Assembly: GCA_910588655.1 (NCBI GenBank)
Contig: CAJUPJ010000001.1
Span: forward strand, 1-64,000
Direction: 5' to 3'
Source: an uncultured Lachnospiraceae bacterium
GTDB lineage: Bacteria > Bacillota > Clostridia > Lachnospirales > Lachnospiraceae
DNA length: 64,000 nucleotides
Both the position numbers and the translations under genes were made by a program. The notes under the pieces were generated by a model that saw only the letters and a list, made by a program, of their open reading frames with translations, had not been told where the DNA came from and made no database searches. Positions 45,161 to 53,082 of this stretch are shown piece after piece; positions within the stretch are counted from its first letter, which is position 1, and each line of letters starts with the position of its first letter.

Positions 45161-45309
45161 TATAACCCTGGTTAATGAAGTACAGCAGTTATGTAGTTAA
45201 TGGCAGTCCTGTTTGGTTGTTTATATCCAGTTTATGTTTATGTCCTGCGGGCTATATTGGGAAATAATGTTCTGGAAATGGTTTCTGTATATATAAATTA
45301 TATTTGGCG

Positions 45310-45338
45310 TTGCAAATAATTAAAAAAAGATGTATACT
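45310..45338 (+). promoter_or_regulatory. Promoter of the Nudix gene
   Basis: TTGCAA (45310-45315), a 17-base spacer and TATACT (45333-45338), about 38 bases before the start codon. Confidence 0.6.
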
Positions 45339-45375
45339 GTATGAAATGTGTTCACACCAACCAGGAGGATTTGCA

Positions 45376-45828
45376 ATGATTGAGGCAATTAGTTGTGGCG
45401 GTGTGGTGATTTTCAGAGGAAAGATTTTGCTACTATATAAAAATTATAGAAATCGTTATGAAGGATGGGTTCTTCCAAAAGGAACTGTTGAAGAAGGTGA
45501 AGAATACAATGAGACTGCACTACGTGAGGTACGTGAGGAAACCGGAGTATCGGCTAATATAATTAAATATGTTGGTAAAAGCCAGTATAGCTTTAATACA
45601 CCTAAAGACGTTGTAGTCAAGGATGTACACTGGTATCTTATGATGGCTGACAGTTATTATAGCAAACCACAGCGCGAAGAATATTTTGAAGATTCAGGAT
45701 ATTATAAATATCACGAAGCATACCACTTATTAAAATTTTCTAATGAGAAACAGATGCTTGAAAAGGCATATGGCGAGTATATTGATTTGAAAAAAGGAAA
45801 TTTATGGGGAAACCGCAAGTATTTTTGA
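45376..45828 (+). CDS. Nudix hydrolase
   Basis: The 150-residue protein has a perfect Nudix box (GX5EX7REUXEEXGU) at residues 36-58, ending REVREETGV. These enzymes hydrolyse nucleoside diphosphates linked to other groups, often as housecleaning. The start ATG at 45376 is fixed by AGGAGG 7 bases upstream. The C-terminal half is aromatic-rich and unassigned. Substrate cannot be named. Confidence 0.88.
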   Translation: MIEAISCGGVVIFRGKILLLYKNYRNRYEGWVLPKGTVEEGEEYNETALREVREETGVSANIIKYVGKSQYSFNTPKDVVVKDVHWYLMMADSYYSKPQREEYFEDSGYYKYHEAYHLLKFSNEKQMLEKAYGEYIDLKKGNLWGNRKYF

Positions 45829-45893
45829 TACTGGTGCTATACGGCACACAGAAACTGTCTTGGCATAAAATATTTTTGATAAGACCAATTTAC

Positions 45894-45922
45894 TTGACAT
45901 GGTTGCCCAAAAGATATATAAT
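45894..45922 (+). promoter_or_regulatory. Perfect consensus sigma-A promoter of cheY
   Basis: TTGACA (45894-45899), exactly 17 bases, then TATAAT (45917-45922). The predicted start near 45929 leaves a leader of about 138 bases that contains a TGTAATA/TATTACA dyad (45998-46027). Confidence 0.85.
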
Positions 45923-46066
45923 CTATTGTAAGAGTTGTAGTCAAATAGGACTGACTAAAGAAGAATGAAGTTTTCTAGGAGTTCCTTATACAGAGAATGT
46001 AATAGATTTGTGGGTGAATGTATTACATATGGGACTTGATAATAATTTATGCAAGGGAGAATGACC

Positions 46067-46429
46067 ATGGGAAATAATATTTTAATAGTTGATGATGCAG
46101 CGTTCATGCGAATGATGGTGAAAGATATCTTAACAAAAGGCGGTTATAACGTTGTAGGCGAGGCTGAGAATGGTGTAGTTGCAGTCCAGAAATACAGCGA
46201 ATTAAAGCCAGACCTGGTTACATTGGATATTACAATGCCAGAGATGGATGGTATACAGGCTCTTAAAAAGATAAAAGAAGTAGATGCTGGAGCAAATGTT
46301 ATTATGTGTTCTGCGATGGGACAGCAGGCAATGGTTATCGAAGCTATCCAGAATGGGGCGAAGGACTTTATAGTTAAGCCGTTCCAGGCCGACAGAGTTT
46401 TAGAAGCCGTCCAGAAAGTTATTGGTTAG
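46067..46429 (+). CDS. cheY: CheY-like single-domain response regulator
   Basis: A 120-residue receiver with no output domain. Acidic pocket Asp9/Asp10, phosphorylation site Asp54 (LDITMPEMDG), Ser in MCSAMGQ and Lys in FIVKPFQ. This is the pattern of chemotaxis CheY, which would control the flagellar motor, though no flagellar or kinase gene is near. ATG at 46067 has AAGGGA 8 bases upstream; two earlier in-frame ATGs are poorly placed. It has a perfect consensus promoter and a terminator, so it is its own unit. Confidence 0.9.
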   Translation: MGNNILIVDDAAFMRMMVKDILTKGGYNVVGEAENGVVAVQKYSELKPDLVTLDITMPEMDGIQALKKIKEVDAGANVIMCSAMGQQAMVIEAIQNGAKDFIVKPFQADRVLEAVQKVIG

Positions 46430-46487
46430 CCGCCCGTTACATATTTATAAAGATGTCAGTTTTAAATATTATGCATTGAAATACCAG

Positions 46488-46530
46488 AACAGGTATAAGG
46501 AAACAAAAGTTTTCTTATACCTGTTTATTA
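46488..46530 (+). terminator. Terminator after cheY
   Basis: AACAGGTATAAG (46488-46499) pairs with CTTATACCTGTT (46514-46525), followed by T-rich sequence. Confidence 0.8.
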
Positions 46531-46554
46531 TATATACCTGTTTTCTGTAAAAAT

Positions 46555-46580
46555 AAAAAGCCTGCTTAAACAGGCTTTTT
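46555..46580 (-). terminator. Terminator of tRNA-Leu
   Basis: AAAAAGCCTG (46555-46564) and CAGGCTTTTT (46571-46580) form a perfect stem; works on either strand but suits the minus-strand tRNA just upstream. Confidence 0.8.
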
Positions 46581-46621
46581 ATTCTGTAAAATATATAGGA
46601 ATTTGCAATACTTCTGCCAAG

Positions 46622-46701
46622 TGCCGCTGATGGGACTCGAACCCATATGGTTTCCCGTACGATTTTGAGTCGTATGCGTCTGCCAGTTCCGCCACAGCGG
46701 C
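46622..46701 (-). tRNA. tRNA-Leu (anticodon CAA)
   Basis: On the minus strand: acceptor GCCGCTG/CAGCGGC with discriminator A, anticodon stem TACGA/TCGTA around loop CTCAAAA with anticodon CAA, a long variable region as expected for Leu, and T-arm ATGGG-TTCGAGT-CCCAT. It decodes UUG. Confidence 0.94.
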
Positions 46702-46732
46702 TTGAATTTAATCAGTTTTTATAACTTTAAGT

Positions 46733-46761
46733 ATATTACCATTTTTTCTTATACTTGTCAA
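46733..46761 (-). promoter_or_regulatory. Promoter of tRNA-Leu
   Basis: Minus strand: TTGACA (46761-46756), a 17-base spacer and TAATAT (46738-46733), ending 32 bases before the tRNA. Confidence 0.75.
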
Positions 46762-46811
46762 ATAAAATTTGGGGTTATTTACGGTTATCTTTTGTTTATG
46801 TAAAAACGGAC

Positions 46812-47015
46812 GGTTTTTAGTGCCAGAGCCAGAATATTCCGTTAAAGGGGTACGCTCCCGCTACGATAACACACGCAGCGGCACATAAAGCCAGATATTT
46901 AATGTTCCAAAATAAACTGGCGTTTATTCCGTAACTATTAAATATCTGGCTTAAATGCCGGCGGTGTTAAAGTACCCCTTTAACGGAATATTACTGGCAT
47001 CTGGCACGCAAAACC
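46812..47015. repeat. Dispersed repeat, copy B (204-base palindrome)
   Basis: The left arm (46812-46853) carries the repeat core TGCCAGAGCCAGAATATTCC. The right arm (46972-47015) is its near-exact complement, including ATATTCCGTTAAAGGGGTAC without a mismatch. Nested inside, AAGCCAGATATTTAAT (46888-46903) pairs perfectly with its complement at 46937-46952. The whole can fold into one long hairpin. No open frame or transposase is inside. It lies between tRNA-Leu and the XRE regulator. Confidence 0.85.
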
Positions 47016-47075
47016 TGTTATCACAAATCCATAATAAAGCATAAAAATAAGATAACTGTAAGTGGGGTGGTGGTG

Positions 47076-47140
47076 ATTATTCTGCTAGTCATTTGTTAAA
47101 TAATGCAGTGGGAATTATTTTGCTAGCCGCTTGCTAAATA
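47076..47140 (+). repeat. Direct repeat pair before the XRE gene
   Basis: Two 27-base units (47076-47102 and 47114-47140) match at 22 positions; both contain TGCTAG and TTG-TAAATA. Units are 38 bases apart. They may be regulator binding sites. Confidence 0.55.
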
Positions 47141-47161
47141 TGGTAGAATATATTCTACCAT
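47140..47161. promoter_or_regulatory. Perfect 22-base palindrome before the XRE gene
   Basis: The half-site ATGGTAGAATA is followed at once by its exact complement. It abuts the second direct repeat and lies about 90 bases before the XRE start. Such gap-free dyads are typical operators for small regulators. Confidence 0.65.
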
Positions 47162-47249
47162 TGGTTGCGGAAATGTACATTATGTTATATAGAAAGCTGC
47201 CGGCTTATCTGGTATTATCCAGTTATTATAATTAAGGAGGATAAAAATT

Positions 47250-47654
47250 ATGGATTTTCCAGAAAAACTATTAACATTAAGAAAAGCAAAAGACTTGACA
47301 CAAGAGCAGCTTGCAGAAAAACTAGGGGTTTCGAGACAGTCTGTTTCAAAATGGGAGAGCGGGCAGGCAACACCAGAACTTGAGAAAATAGTATCATTAA
47401 GTGCAATCTTTGATGTTACAACTGATTATTTATTAAAATCATCGGAAATAGATGATTTATCAGTGAAAACAGAAATGCTGGAAAAACAGCAGCAAGCTAT
47501 ACTGGCAAAGGAACAAAAACAACAACAGGTTGTTTCGTGTGTAATGTATACGTTTGTAGTATATCTGGTATTTTTGGCAGTATGTTTTATTGGACATTAC
47601 TTATTTTTTTCTCTTGGCTTAGTAAAAAGCAGTAATATAGGGAGTTTTTATTAA
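47250..47654 (+). CDS. XRE-family regulator with a membrane segment
   Basis: A 134-residue protein. Residues 5-60 form an XRE helix-turn-helix with LTQEQLAEKLGVSRQSVSKWESG, a Gln-rich helical linker follows (about 70-92), and a hydrophobic stretch (about 97-119) suggests a single membrane helix. Membrane-tethered XRE regulators occur in Firmicutes, with signals mostly unknown. AAGGAGG precedes the ATG. Its stop overlaps the convergent MerR gene by 3 bases. The palindrome upstream may be its own operator. Confidence 0.82.
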   Translation: MDFPEKLLTLRKAKDLTQEQLAEKLGVSRQSVSKWESGQATPELEKIVSLSAIFDVTTDYLLKSSEIDDLSVKTEMLEKQQQAILAKEQKQQQVVSCVMYTFVVYLVFLAVCFIGHYLFFSLGLVKSSNIGSFY

Positions 47655-48466
47655 TGTACTGGTATTTCAATTTGTATGATATAATCTTCTATATCATCAA
47701 TTACATTTTCATTAATGCCCATTTCATAAGAGTATCCGTATAAGGAAAGCCCATGTTCTTCTGCAAATCCAAATATTTTCTGGTAGCTTTCTGGTATTTT
47801 ATCCCAGCTTCTTTTATGGAAAGCCTGTAAATATCTGCCGCCTGGCTGCATGTGAAGCCCTGGCTCTTTTGCAAGGAAAGGGATTTCGATAAAAAGTTTT
47901 GAATAATTATCATAATTGCCAGCTTTAAGGCTGGCAACACTAATCATTGAACCATAACTGGCATCATGCAGGCGTCCGAGCTGGTATTTAGCTGTTTCCG
48001 CTGTAATCATTTCGACTTCTTCTTCAAAAGAAGTATTTTCTGTTATATCTACTGTAACAAGGCAGCGTCCATCCTTTTCAATAATACTTATTTCAGATAA
48101 ATCCATTTCAAGCAGTGTAAGCATATGCTGGTGGTGCTTACATAATGTTTCCCTTAATGCCTGCATATGGGTAATCTTATAGTCAAGCTCCCTGGTTTTC
48201 TCATACAGAAGGCGTTCCAGGTTTGCAGCAGAACGTTCTTTCATAAAATCTTTAATTTCTTTAATAGAAACATCCAGTTCACGCAGCAGAAGAATAGTTT
48301 CCAGTACAGGGCTCTGGTGGTAATTATAGTACCTGTAACCATTAGAAGGATTTATAACAGCAGGGCGGAAAAGCCCTGTTTCATCATACCACATAAGTGT
48401 CTTTTTATTAATGCCATGCAGCTTTGCAAATTGTCCAACCGTAAGCAGCTTATTCTTTCTATCCAT
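47651..48466 (-). CDS. MerR-family regulator with effector domain
   Basis: A 271-residue regulator: N-terminal MerR winged helix (LLTVGQFAKLHGINKKTLMWYDETGLFRP), a dimerisation helix (about 75-115), and a C-terminal GyrI/BltR-like effector-binding domain. Such proteins usually sense drugs and activate an efflux gene. The divergent MATE gene has a MerR-type promoter with a 19-base spacer between them, so it is the probable target. GAAAGGA precedes the ATG. Confidence 0.88.
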   Translation of the reverse strand: MDRKNKLLTVGQFAKLHGINKKTLMWYDETGLFRPAVINPSNGYRYYNYHQSPVLETILLLRELDVSIKEIKDFMKERSAANLERLLYEKTRELDYKITHMQALRETLCKHHQHMLTLLEMDLSEISIIEKDGRCLVTVDITENTSFEEEVEMITAETAKYQLGRLHDASYGSMISVASLKAGNYDNYSKLFIEIPFLAKEPGLHMQPGGRYLQAFHKRSWDKIPESYQKIFGFAEEHGLSLYGYSYEMGINENVIDDIEDYIIQIEIPVH

Positions 48467-48504
48467 TTATAGTCCTTTCTTATAAAAATAATTAAAATTA
48501 TCTA

Positions 48505-48535
48505 TTGACCGTACAGTAACTGTATAGTTTATCAT
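48505..48535 (+). promoter_or_regulatory. MerR-type promoter/operator of the MATE gene
   Basis: TTGACC (48505-48510) and TATCAT (48530-48535) are 19 bases apart, longer than normal. The spacer contains the dyad TACAGTAACTGTA (48512-48524). This is the classic layout activated by MerR proteins. Confidence 0.78.
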
Positions 48536-48576
48536 ACTATACATAGAATGAAAAAGCAACAAAAGGAGGTTTTATT

Positions 48577-49908
48577 ATGGAAAGGGAAAATGTATATGAG
48601 AAACCTGTTACCCTTGGCAATATTTTAAAGTTTGCCATACCAACTATTGCAATGTCGGTTTTTATGTCATTTTATACTATGGTTGACGGGCTGTTTGTAT
48701 CAAACCTTGTTGGTACAAAGGCATTATCAGCAATAAACCTGGCAGCCCCGCTTATCCAGCTTGTAACTGCAATTTCTACTATGCTTGCTACAGGCGGGAG
48801 TGCTGTTATTATGAAGAAGATGGGGGAACAGAAGAGTGAAGAAGCAAAGGAGGATTTTACATTTTTAATTCTTGTAAATGTAGTTACAGGCTTTGTTATG
48901 TGTGGTCTTGGCTATCTGTTAATGGACAAGGTTTTTGCAGGAATGGGGCTTTCGGCGGATGTGTCAGGATATTGTATGGAGTATTTAAGCAGATACCTGC
49001 TGTTTACAGTACCAGTTCTTTTAATGAATAATTTCTCGCTTTATATGATTGCAAGCGGCAGGGCAACACTTTCATTAATATGTTCTGTGGCAGGCGGCGT
49101 TTTAAATATGGTGCTTGACTATGTGTTTATTGCCATATTTGGCATGGGCATTGGAGGGGCAGCTGTTGCAACAGGTATTGGATATTCAGTTACAGCAGTT
49201 GCAGGATTGTTTGTATTCAGCAGTAAAAAAAGCCTGCTGCATTTTAAAAAGCCGGTTATACGTTTCAGAGTCCTTGCCAATGCAGCAGCAAACGGGTGCT
49301 CTGAAATGGCAACAGCACTTGTTACTGGTATTATTACAATGATGTTTAACTGGACAATGTTGCGCTATGTTGGTGAAGATGGTGTTGCAGCTGTTACAAT
49401 TATTATGTATGTACTGATGTTTGCCAGCTCTTTATATACAGGGTATTCTTATGGTGTTGCACCAATGTTAAGCTATTATTACGGCGGACAGGATAATATA
49501 AAGCTTAAAAAGCTGGTTTGTACAAGTTTAAAGGTTATAGCTGTTATTTCAATAATTACAGTGGCGGCATCATTTATTATGACAAAACCTTTAGTGTCAG
49601 TATTTGCCCGCCCGGATAACCCTGTGTATGGACTGGCAGTAACAGGCAACAGGATATGTACAATAGCATTATTCTTTATAGGTTTTAATATTTTTGCAAG
49701 CGGGATGTTTACAGCACTGTCAAACGGGGCAGTTTCAGCAATACTTGCATTTTCCAGGTCATTTTTATTTATGTTAATTACAATGCTGGTACTGCCAGTA
49801 GTATTTGGGGTAAATGGCATATGGATGGCTACGCCTGTTGCAGAACTTATGGCACTTGCTTTATCATTGGGAATGTTTATAATATATAGAAAGAAGTACC
49901 ACTACTAA
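48577..49908 (+). CDS. MATE-family multidrug exporter
   Basis: A 443-residue membrane protein with 12 hydrophobic segments in two similar halves, as in MepA-type MATE exporters. N-terminal PTIAMSVFMSFYTMVDGLFV and the second-half counterpart NGCSEMATALVTGIITMMFN are typical. MATE proteins export cationic drugs using ion gradients. AAGGAGG precedes the ATG. It diverges from the MerR gene. The CmpB-like gene follows 16 bases later and may share the transcript. Confidence 0.9.
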   Translation: MERENVYEKPVTLGNILKFAIPTIAMSVFMSFYTMVDGLFVSNLVGTKALSAINLAAPLIQLVTAISTMLATGGSAVIMKKMGEQKSEEAKEDFTFLILVNVVTGFVMCGLGYLLMDKVFAGMGLSADVSGYCMEYLSRYLLFTVPVLLMNNFSLYMIASGRATLSLICSVAGGVLNMVLDYVFIAIFGMGIGGAAVATGIGYSVTAVAGLFVFSSKKSLLHFKKPVIRFRVLANAAANGCSEMATALVTGIITMMFNWTMLRYVGEDGVAAVTIIMYVLMFASSLYTGYSYGVAPMLSYYYGGQDNIKLKKLVCTSLKVIAVISIITVAASFIMTKPLVSVFARPDNPVYGLAVTGNRICTIALFFIGFNIFASGMFTALSNGAVSAILAFSRSFLFMLITMLVLPVVFGVNGIWMATPVAELMALALSLGMFIIYRKKYHY

Positions 49909-49924
49909 GGAGATTAGATATAAG

Positions 49925-51217
49925 ATGAATTATACATTTTATGAAACTGCCATGCTGTTTTTTACATATTCTTTTCTTGCATGGCTGGCAGAAACAGCAG
50001 TAGCAACAATAAAAGAAAAGGATTTCAGGAACAGGGGTTTTGCATCAGGGCCATTTTGCTTTATTTATGGTTTTACAGCAGTAATAATTGCAGTTTTTTT
50101 CCAGGAATTAAAAGAAGATGCATTTTTCCTGTTTTTGGGAAGCATGGCAGTTGCAACTGCTGCTGAATGGTTTACTGGCAAAATACTTGAAAGGATGAAA
50201 CAGAAAAAGTGGTGGGATTATTCAGCAAAAAAATGGAATTTTGATGGCTATATCTGTTTACAGTATTCTTTGTTGTGGGGGCTGCTTGGCTTTCTGTCAG
50301 TACGTTATGTAAACGGTTTTATTACCAGGCTGTACGTCATACTGCCAGGCTTTGCAGGCAAAGCAGCTGTATGGGGGCTGCTGTTTATTGGTTTTATAGA
50401 TTTGTCAGGGACTGTTATGTCTGTATGCCATATGGGACGGAAAATACCACATATACCAAGGCTGGACCGCAGGCTTCATAAGTGGACACTGGGACTGGCA
50501 GCAAAGGTTTCAGGACATATTGAGACCCGTATTGGAAAGGTATACCCGTCTACTGTACAGGATAAGGCAGATATACCCGGGAGTGATGAAAATAAATGCA
50601 GCCTTGTGCAGTTGTTCTGGCTGCTTGTGCTTGGCGCTTTTTTAGGTGATATTGTAGAAACCATATTCTGCCGTATTACAGCAGGTGTGTGGATGAGCAG
50701 GAGCAGCCTTGTATACGGGCCGTTCAGCCTTGTGTGGGGGATTGCTGTTGCTTTTTTAACAGCATTGCTTTATAAAGACAGGGATAAACAGGAACATTAT
50801 ATATTCTGGGCAGGAGTTTTTCTGGGCGGGGCATATGAATATATATGCAGCGTTTTTACAGAAATTATATTTGGTAAAGTTTTCTGGGATTATAGTGAAA
50901 TGCAGTTTAACCTTGGGGGAAGGATTAACCTGCTTTACTGTTTTTTCTGGGGAATTGCGGCAGTTGTATGGATAAAAGGCATTTATCCTGTAATGGCACG
51001 TTTTATTGATATTATATTAAAGAAAACAGGACGGTTGCTTACGGTTTTTTTAATTCTTTTTATGGCAATGGATGTATGCGTTTCTGTAATGGCACTTATA
51101 CGTTATGATACAAGGTCAGGCGGACAGGAAGCAGTTTATAAATGGGAACAGTCAATGGATAAATATTTCGGTGATGCCAGGATGGAGAGGATATATCCTA
51201 ATGCAATACAGAAATAG
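49925..51217 (+). CDS. Tandem CmpB-like membrane protein
   Basis: A 430-residue protein with two copies of the CmpB/PF06541 membrane domain: residues about 5-150 and about 225-370. Each has the same order of features (FLAWLAET or FLGDIVET, then GPFCFIYGF or GPFSLVWGI, then a WDYS motif followed by F-x-G-x-I). Single-domain members are common in Clostridia and are named putative ABC transporter permeases, though no ATPase is near. A fused double copy is less usual. The MATE gene ends 16 bases upstream. Confidence 0.8.
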   Translation: MNYTFYETAMLFFTYSFLAWLAETAVATIKEKDFRNRGFASGPFCFIYGFTAVIIAVFFQELKEDAFFLFLGSMAVATAAEWFTGKILERMKQKKWWDYSAKKWNFDGYICLQYSLLWGLLGFLSVRYVNGFITRLYVILPGFAGKAAVWGLLFIGFIDLSGTVMSVCHMGRKIPHIPRLDRRLHKWTLGLAAKVSGHIETRIGKVYPSTVQDKADIPGSDENKCSLVQLFWLLVLGAFLGDIVETIFCRITAGVWMSRSSLVYGPFSLVWGIAVAFLTALLYKDRDKQEHYIFWAGVFLGGAYEYICSVFTEIIFGKVFWDYSEMQFNLGGRINLLYCFFWGIAAVVWIKGIYPVMARFIDIILKKTGRLLTVFLILFMAMDVCVSVMALIRYDTRSGGQEAVYKWEQSMDKYFGDARMERIYPNAIQK

Positions 51218-51245
51218 ATAATACACATTACAGGGAGGGGCAGTT

Positions 51246-53063
51246 ATGGGAGGCATAAGGAAAGCAGCAAGGTTAATACATGTAAACTGGCGGACGCTGG
51301 CAGGCTTTGAAATACTATATAAAATATTGTCACTGGCTGTTTTTACACCGCTTTGCTGGGGAATTTTTAACCTTGTTATGGATATAACTGGTTATAAATA
51401 CCTTACTATAGAAAATATTATACCTTTTTTACTTAATCCCTTTACAATAATTGTTTTGTTTATGCTGCTTATATGTATGGCGGTTTATACAATGGCTGAT
51501 ATAGGTGCAGTTATATTTATACTTGACCAGTCATGCCAGGGGGTTAAAACTACTATTTCACAGACAGTTAAATATGCCCTTATTAATGCAGTAAAGGTTT
51601 TTAAAGGGAAAAATATCCTGATAGTATTTGTAGTTTTGTTCCTTATACCATTTATGAATATTGGTGTGGCATCAGGTTATGTAAGCAGTATAGCTGTGCC
51701 AGAATTTATTATGGATTTTATTACAGGGAACAAGGGGCTGCTAATACTTTTCATGGTGGTTATAATTGGACTTGCTGCTTTGCTTCTAAAGTGGGTTTAT
51801 GCTTTCCATTATTTTACATTGGAAGGGTGCAGTTTTAAAGAAGCAAGGAGAAAAAGCGCCAGGCTAAGCCATAAGAACAAAATAAAAGACCTGTTTTTCC
51901 TGCTTAGTGTACAGTGCTTGTTTTATATAGTGTATTTTATACTGCTGTTTGCAGGGATTATTGTGGCTGTTCTTTTAGGCAGCCTGTTTCCAAAGATGGA
52001 ACTTGTTGGGATTGTTTCAGCATCAGTTATATGGGTTTTTATTGCAGTTTCATTTCTGGTAGTATCAGCACTTGTGACCCCTGCCAGCTATGCATGTATA
52101 AGTATTCTTTTTTACAGGCATAAAGAGGCACTTAATGAGGAAATTATACATATAAAAGCCCCACAGGGGCAGGAAAATATTAAGAGAAGGCGTATTGTGC
52201 ATATTGCAGAATGGTTTTTATTTATTATTTCTGTTGCATTTTGCAGTTTATATATGTATGGTTTATATAATAATAAGATAAATATACAGGCTGAATATGT
52301 GCGTACAATGGCAGTAACAGCGCACCGCGGCGCATCCAGGAATTACCCGGAAAATACAATGGCAGCGTTTAAAGGGGCAAAGAAGCTTGGTGCAGGCTGG
52401 ATAGAGCTGGATGTACAGCAGAGCAGGGATGGCATGATATTTGTAATGCATGACACTAATTTTAAGCGTACAACAGGTGTTAATAAGAATACATGGGAAA
52501 TGGATTATAAGGAAATAAGCAGGCTGGATGCAGGAAGTTTTTTTAACAGCAGTTTTGCAGGGGAAAAAGTACCACTGTTGTCTGAGGTAATTGCATTTGC
52601 TAAAAAGAACAAGATAAAACTTAATATAGAGCTTAAACCGTCAGGACATGAACGGGAATTTGAGCAGAAAGTGGCAGATATTATAGAAGCAGAAGACTTT
52701 TATAATAATTGTGTAATTACATCACAGGTTTATGAAGTCCTGGAAAATGTAAAAGCATATAATGAAAATATACAGACGGTATATGTAATGAGCCTTGCAT
52801 ATGGCGATATTAACCAGCTTAAGGCAGCAGACCATTTTAGCATAGAAGCAACAAGCATAACTGAAAAAATAGTATCAGATGTACATAATGCTGGAAAAGA
52901 GATATATGCATGGACAGTAAATACAGAAGAAAGCATTAATAATATGATAATTTTAAATGTAGATAATATTATTACAGATGATATTACACTTGCAAAGGAA
53001 TGTATATTTTTAAGCAAAACGGGTGATGTGATTGCAGAATACATAAAAATAGTTACAGAATAA
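51246..53063 (+). CDS. Membrane glycerophosphodiester phosphodiesterase
   Basis: A 605-residue protein. Residues 1-340 hold about 8 membrane helices, matching the membrane domain found on some Firmicute GDPD proteins. Residues 350-590 form the GDPD TIM barrel: HRGASRNYPENTMAAF, ELDVQQSRDG, VMHD, ELKPSG and the AWTVN end. It would split glycerophosphodiesters into glycerol-3-phosphate and an alcohol. GGGAGGGG precedes the ATG at 51246. Its role may be lipid or teichoic acid turnover. Confidence 0.9.
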   Translation: MGGIRKAARLIHVNWRTLAGFEILYKILSLAVFTPLCWGIFNLVMDITGYKYLTIENIIPFLLNPFTIIVLFMLLICMAVYTMADIGAVIFILDQSCQGVKTTISQTVKYALINAVKVFKGKNILIVFVVLFLIPFMNIGVASGYVSSIAVPEFIMDFITGNKGLLILFMVVIIGLAALLLKWVYAFHYFTLEGCSFKEARRKSARLSHKNKIKDLFFLLSVQCLFYIVYFILLFAGIIVAVLLGSLFPKMELVGIVSASVIWVFIAVSFLVVSALVTPASYACISILFYRHKEALNEEIIHIKAPQGQENIKRRRIVHIAEWFLFIISVAFCSLYMYGLYNNKINIQAEYVRTMAVTAHRGASRNYPENTMAAFKGAKKLGAGWIELDVQQSRDGMIFVMHDTNFKRTTGVNKNTWEMDYKEISRLDAGSFFNSSFAGEKVPLLSEVIAFAKKNKIKLNIELKPSGHEREFEQKVADIIEAEDFYNNCVITSQVYEVLENVKAYNENIQTVYVMSLAYGDINQLKAADHFSIEATSITEKIVSDVHNAGKEIYAWTVNTEESINNMIILNVDNIITDDITLAKECIFLSKTGDVIAEYIKIVTE

Positions 53064-53082
53064 AGAAAGGCAGGGTACAGAT

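Noticed and set aside
45965..46039. 24-codon leader peptide before cheY
   Set aside because: The purine stretch is only 2 bases from the ATG and no attenuator follows.
46812..47015. Integron attC site or CRISPR unit
   Set aside because: No integrase, no cassette array and no regular spacers; only one unit here.
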